Assembly: GCF_963678635.1 (NCBI RefSeq)
Contig: NW_026970820.1
Coordinates: 1,984,001-2,048,000, forward strand
DNA: 64,000 bases
Direction of reading: 5' to 3'
Source: Symsagittifera roscoffensis
Lineage: Eukaryota; Xenacoelomorpha; Acoela; Convolutidae
Positions 61,344-64,000 of this stretch are shown here, in pieces. Both the position numbers and the translations under genes were made by a program. The stretch's first letter is position 1. The number at the start of each line of letters is the position of its first letter. The notes below the pieces were generated by a model. The model was not told where the DNA came from and did no database searches. It saw nothing but the letters and a program-made list of their open reading frames with translations.

Positions 61344-62480
61344 AAATTTTAAATTATGATCCCAAATACAAACAAAGAGAAATCTAATGCGTTGGTTAAA
61401 CTTACAGAGCCCAGCCCATGTCTTTGTGTTTATTGACTGTTCAAACACATAACAACTATGTTAAAAACAATATTATTAAAATAAAAACAAAACAAATAAT
61501 CGAGAAAGAAATTTAAGTTTATCAAAAAAATATGCAAAAAAAATCACTTTTTTTTTAAGTATCACAAAAACCTCAGTTTGAAAAAGATGATACCTGAGAG
61601 GCCCGTTTTGACGCGTTACTACAGTTTAGGCACGTTTTGACTTCGCAACTCACAATGATCGATTAACTTTTACGTTTGTTTTACAAACACGCTTTTTTTA
61701 CCACAATCAAAATTTCATTACTTCTAAACCTCTTGAACAAATTGATGAAAATTTTTGCATCAAAACTAACTTGTCAAGGGTTTTTGAGGTATATAAAAAT
61801 TGTCTCCAGTTAAATAATGATTTTTTGGCTAATTTTTGAAAAAAAATTAAAAAATTTGACAAAAAAAAATTTTTTTTTTCAGATTTGGCGATCAAAAAGT
61901 GCCTTCTATGATGGACCAGCAAAAAATTTGTTTTTAGGTCATAAGTTTGGCTCACTAGGGTATACAAACTGGCAAAATGTTTATAATAAAAAAGTTTAGA
62001 AGAACAGTGATTTTTTGAAAAAAAAAGAAAAAAACGTAAAAAAATCAGTTTTTGGCGGGAAAATTCTCAAAAAATCAAAAATCAAGTTTTCTCTCTCTTT
62101 ACTCCAATGAATTAATTCGGCCACGACAATCATTTTTTGTGATCAGTAAAAATGTCGAAAAACGACCGGAACATTGACTTTTTTGAAATTTGACAAAAAA
62201 CTTCAAAAAAACCGCAAAAAAACATCAAAAATCTCGAAAAAATTGCTGAAAAAATTTTGGCAAACAATACACCATTCGATTCCCTTAACTGTGCTTGTGT
62301 CCAAAAAAAACATCACTTTTTCGCATTTTCTCAACCAAAATTGATTTATTGGGGCATTTTTGAAAAAAATCGTGATTTTGACCAAAAAAAACGCCCCTTT
62401 TTCCCCAAAAAGTGCAATTCATAACATTATTTCGGAAAAACGCCTTCCCAAGTTATATCTTAGAATTTTGTCCTCTACCT

Positions 62481-62633
62481 ACATGCAAAGTTTGAAGAAA
62501 TTCTATACTGCCGTTTTCGAGAACTTGAATAATTTTTTTATTTTCCTAATTAGGTATTTTTTCTAGTTGACCGGCAAGGAAACCCTACCCTTGCCTAAAG
62601 GATTCACAAAGCCGGACCGCGACGACCACCTAG
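62481..62633 (+). repeat. Module tail, A0 type
   Basis: ACATGCAAAG box, GTTTTCGAGAACTTGAAT, H1 arms GGCAAGG (62573-62579) and CCTTGCC (62589-62595), CACCTAG at 62627-62633. The last 82 bases are identical to 1-82. Confidence 0.9.
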
Positions 62634-64000
62634 AGCTTTTTGTGGCCCCGCTGTGTCCTTGACTCTTGACGTGTGGGTTCCGCGGGGGGCGGAGCAGGGG
62701 AACGCTTAACGCACTCGCAAAAGGAGCACCCTTCGGGTGCCCTTTTTTGCTCGAAAGTTTTCTGAAACGGTATCTGATGAGCTTTGTAAGGTGTCACAAA
62801 AACAACAACACAAAACGTTCTGTATGTGATTAGAAAATGTCAAAAAAAATTTTTTATACTTTCAATGACTGAATCTACCCCTGATCAGTCTCTAGAGAAC
62901 TCTAAACCAAAGTAACTTATGTTTTTCAGTGATTCATGAAGAGGACCGTTCCAACGAAAACAAGTTTTCGGAAACAGTCCTCATAATTTTTTTCGAGCCC
63001 ATTGTCAAGTACGTGGACTTTCAATTGTGACTTATAGCTGAATTGAACTTGGAATTTGTCCCAAAAAGGTTAAGTTTGTCTCAAATTGATTAGAAGCAAA
63101 AGAAATAAAAAAAAAACATTTTTTTTATTTGGAAAAAAAAGTTGAGTCAGAAACGTGAAAAAACCCTTTTTTCAAAAGTCATTAAAAGTAGCTCCAATTG
63201 GCTTAAATCACTAGACTACAATATATGAACCTGTTCAGAATGGTTTTCACGACCAAAGCCGTACAAATTCCATATTTAGAGAAAAGGAAAAAAAAACAAC
63301 TTTTTGGTTAACTCAAAAAGGTAGATAAATCGGGTAAAGTCGTCTTCAAACCTATAGGATCGAAAAGTGATCTATATAGGGTATATATGTAGTGTCCTTG
63401 TTAGGTCGCATGCAAAAAAATAGAACAGTTTTGTTGGCCACTTCCGAAATTAAGACTTTTTTTTCGAAATTTGGCCATTTTTATTTGTAGTAAAATAGCT
63501 GAGAAAAAAAATTGTAAAAACCAAAATTTTTATCCAATTTTGACGTTTAAATACTCTATACCTACTAAAATGTCTATGGCAAGCTCAAATAAGCCATCAA
63601 AATTCATTTTTTCTCTCTTTTTAAAATTTTTGTTTTTTTGATATACAATGTTGAGTCAGAAACGTGAAAAATCAATTTTTTTCAAAAAGTCAAAATAAAG
63701 TGTTCCAATCAATTTGTTTCACTAAAACACACTTTATGAACCTGTTCAGAATGGTTTTTTGGGTTAAAGCTGAAAATTCACCCATTTTGAGAAAAGTGGA
63801 AAAAACACCTTTTTAGTTACAAAAAAACCATCATTTTTGTTGCAGTTTTTGAAAAAACTCAAATTTTTGAGAGAAAAATTTTTTCTCAAACCTTTATATT
63901 TAGGCTCCCCAAACAGTCTACTTTCATCCATTCTCCATCAATATACCCCATTTTTTGAACCAAAACAGAGTTAATAGGTGATTTTTATCAAAAAACGTGT
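62634..64000 (+). repeat. A-type module, cut by the window end
   Basis: Closely matches 1676 to about 3050 over its whole length: H2 at 62717-62750 (one weakened pair), H3 at 62941-62982 with the same changes as 1984-2025, S marks at 63142 and 63651, and the pre-tail block from about 63820. Its first 50 bases differ from the head at 1676, in line with head swapping at the junction. Confidence 0.9.

Larger units (their letters stand above)
61016..62633 (+). repeat. A-type module, 1618 bp, with a poorly matching middle
   Basis: The head is GC-rich with H2 at 61097-61129, and H3 is at 61306-61343. The stretch from about 61350 to 62040 matches no other part of the window that I can see. From about 62040 a GGCGGGAAAATTC block and the pre-tail block (62190-62480) return, followed by the A0 tail. 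The open frame at 61817-61999 follows a T-run ending in CAG (a good acceptor shape), but an overlapping reverse-strand frame is equally long, so no gene is called. Confidence 0.8.

Overview
This 64 kb window is AT-rich, non-bacterial in character and dominated by repeats. I find no gene that I can support. Open frames are short, overlap on both strands and break from copy to copy. There is no rRNA, no convincing tRNA, no CRISPR array and no telomeric array. Long A/T runs and blocks such as TTTTTGGCGGGAAAATTT resemble Caenorhabditis-type nematode intergenic DNA. That assignment rests on composition alone and is moderate at best.

Almost everything is built from head-to-tail modules on one strand. 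Each module ends in a conserved tail of about 150-175 bp: a CGCATGCAAAAAATTAG-like box, then TTTCGAGAA..GACTTTTTT, then a GC-rich hairpin (H1), then CGCGGCCACCTAG. A new module head follows directly. Most heads carry a short palindrome within about 10-30 bp and a CCC-TTC-GGG hairpin (H2) about 80-135 bp in. A third hairpin (H3) lies about 300-450 bp in. An AT-rich body then leads to the next tail.

Layout: 1-82 end of a module; 83-3305 two A-type modules of about 1.6 kb; 3306-8267 an A-type module containing a 3.9 kb island that looks single-copy (about 3431-7289); 8268-10575 module F1, with three sub-repeats of 522 bp period; 10576-26070 seven 2.2 kb T units; 26071-28387 module F2, a diverged relative of F1; 28388-59381 fourteen more T units; 59382-64000 A-type modules again. 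The last of these repeats the left end of the window, so a larger repeat probably continues outside.

The most interesting points are structural. (1) H1, H2 and H3 differ in sequence between module families but stay base-paired by matched changes on both arms. (2) Four pairs of near-identical T units lie 9-31 kb apart, and their identity starts and stops at the CACCTAG junction. (3) Tail types and head types combine freely across that junction. (4) A GC hairpin followed by a CTAG end resembles a Helitron 3' terminus, although the spacing is longer than usual. My working hypothesis is an array of non-autonomous, structure-marked modules multiplied as whole units, perhaps by rolling-circle copying. 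No protein machinery for this is encoded here. All similarity statements come from reading the sequence by eye; identities were not computed.
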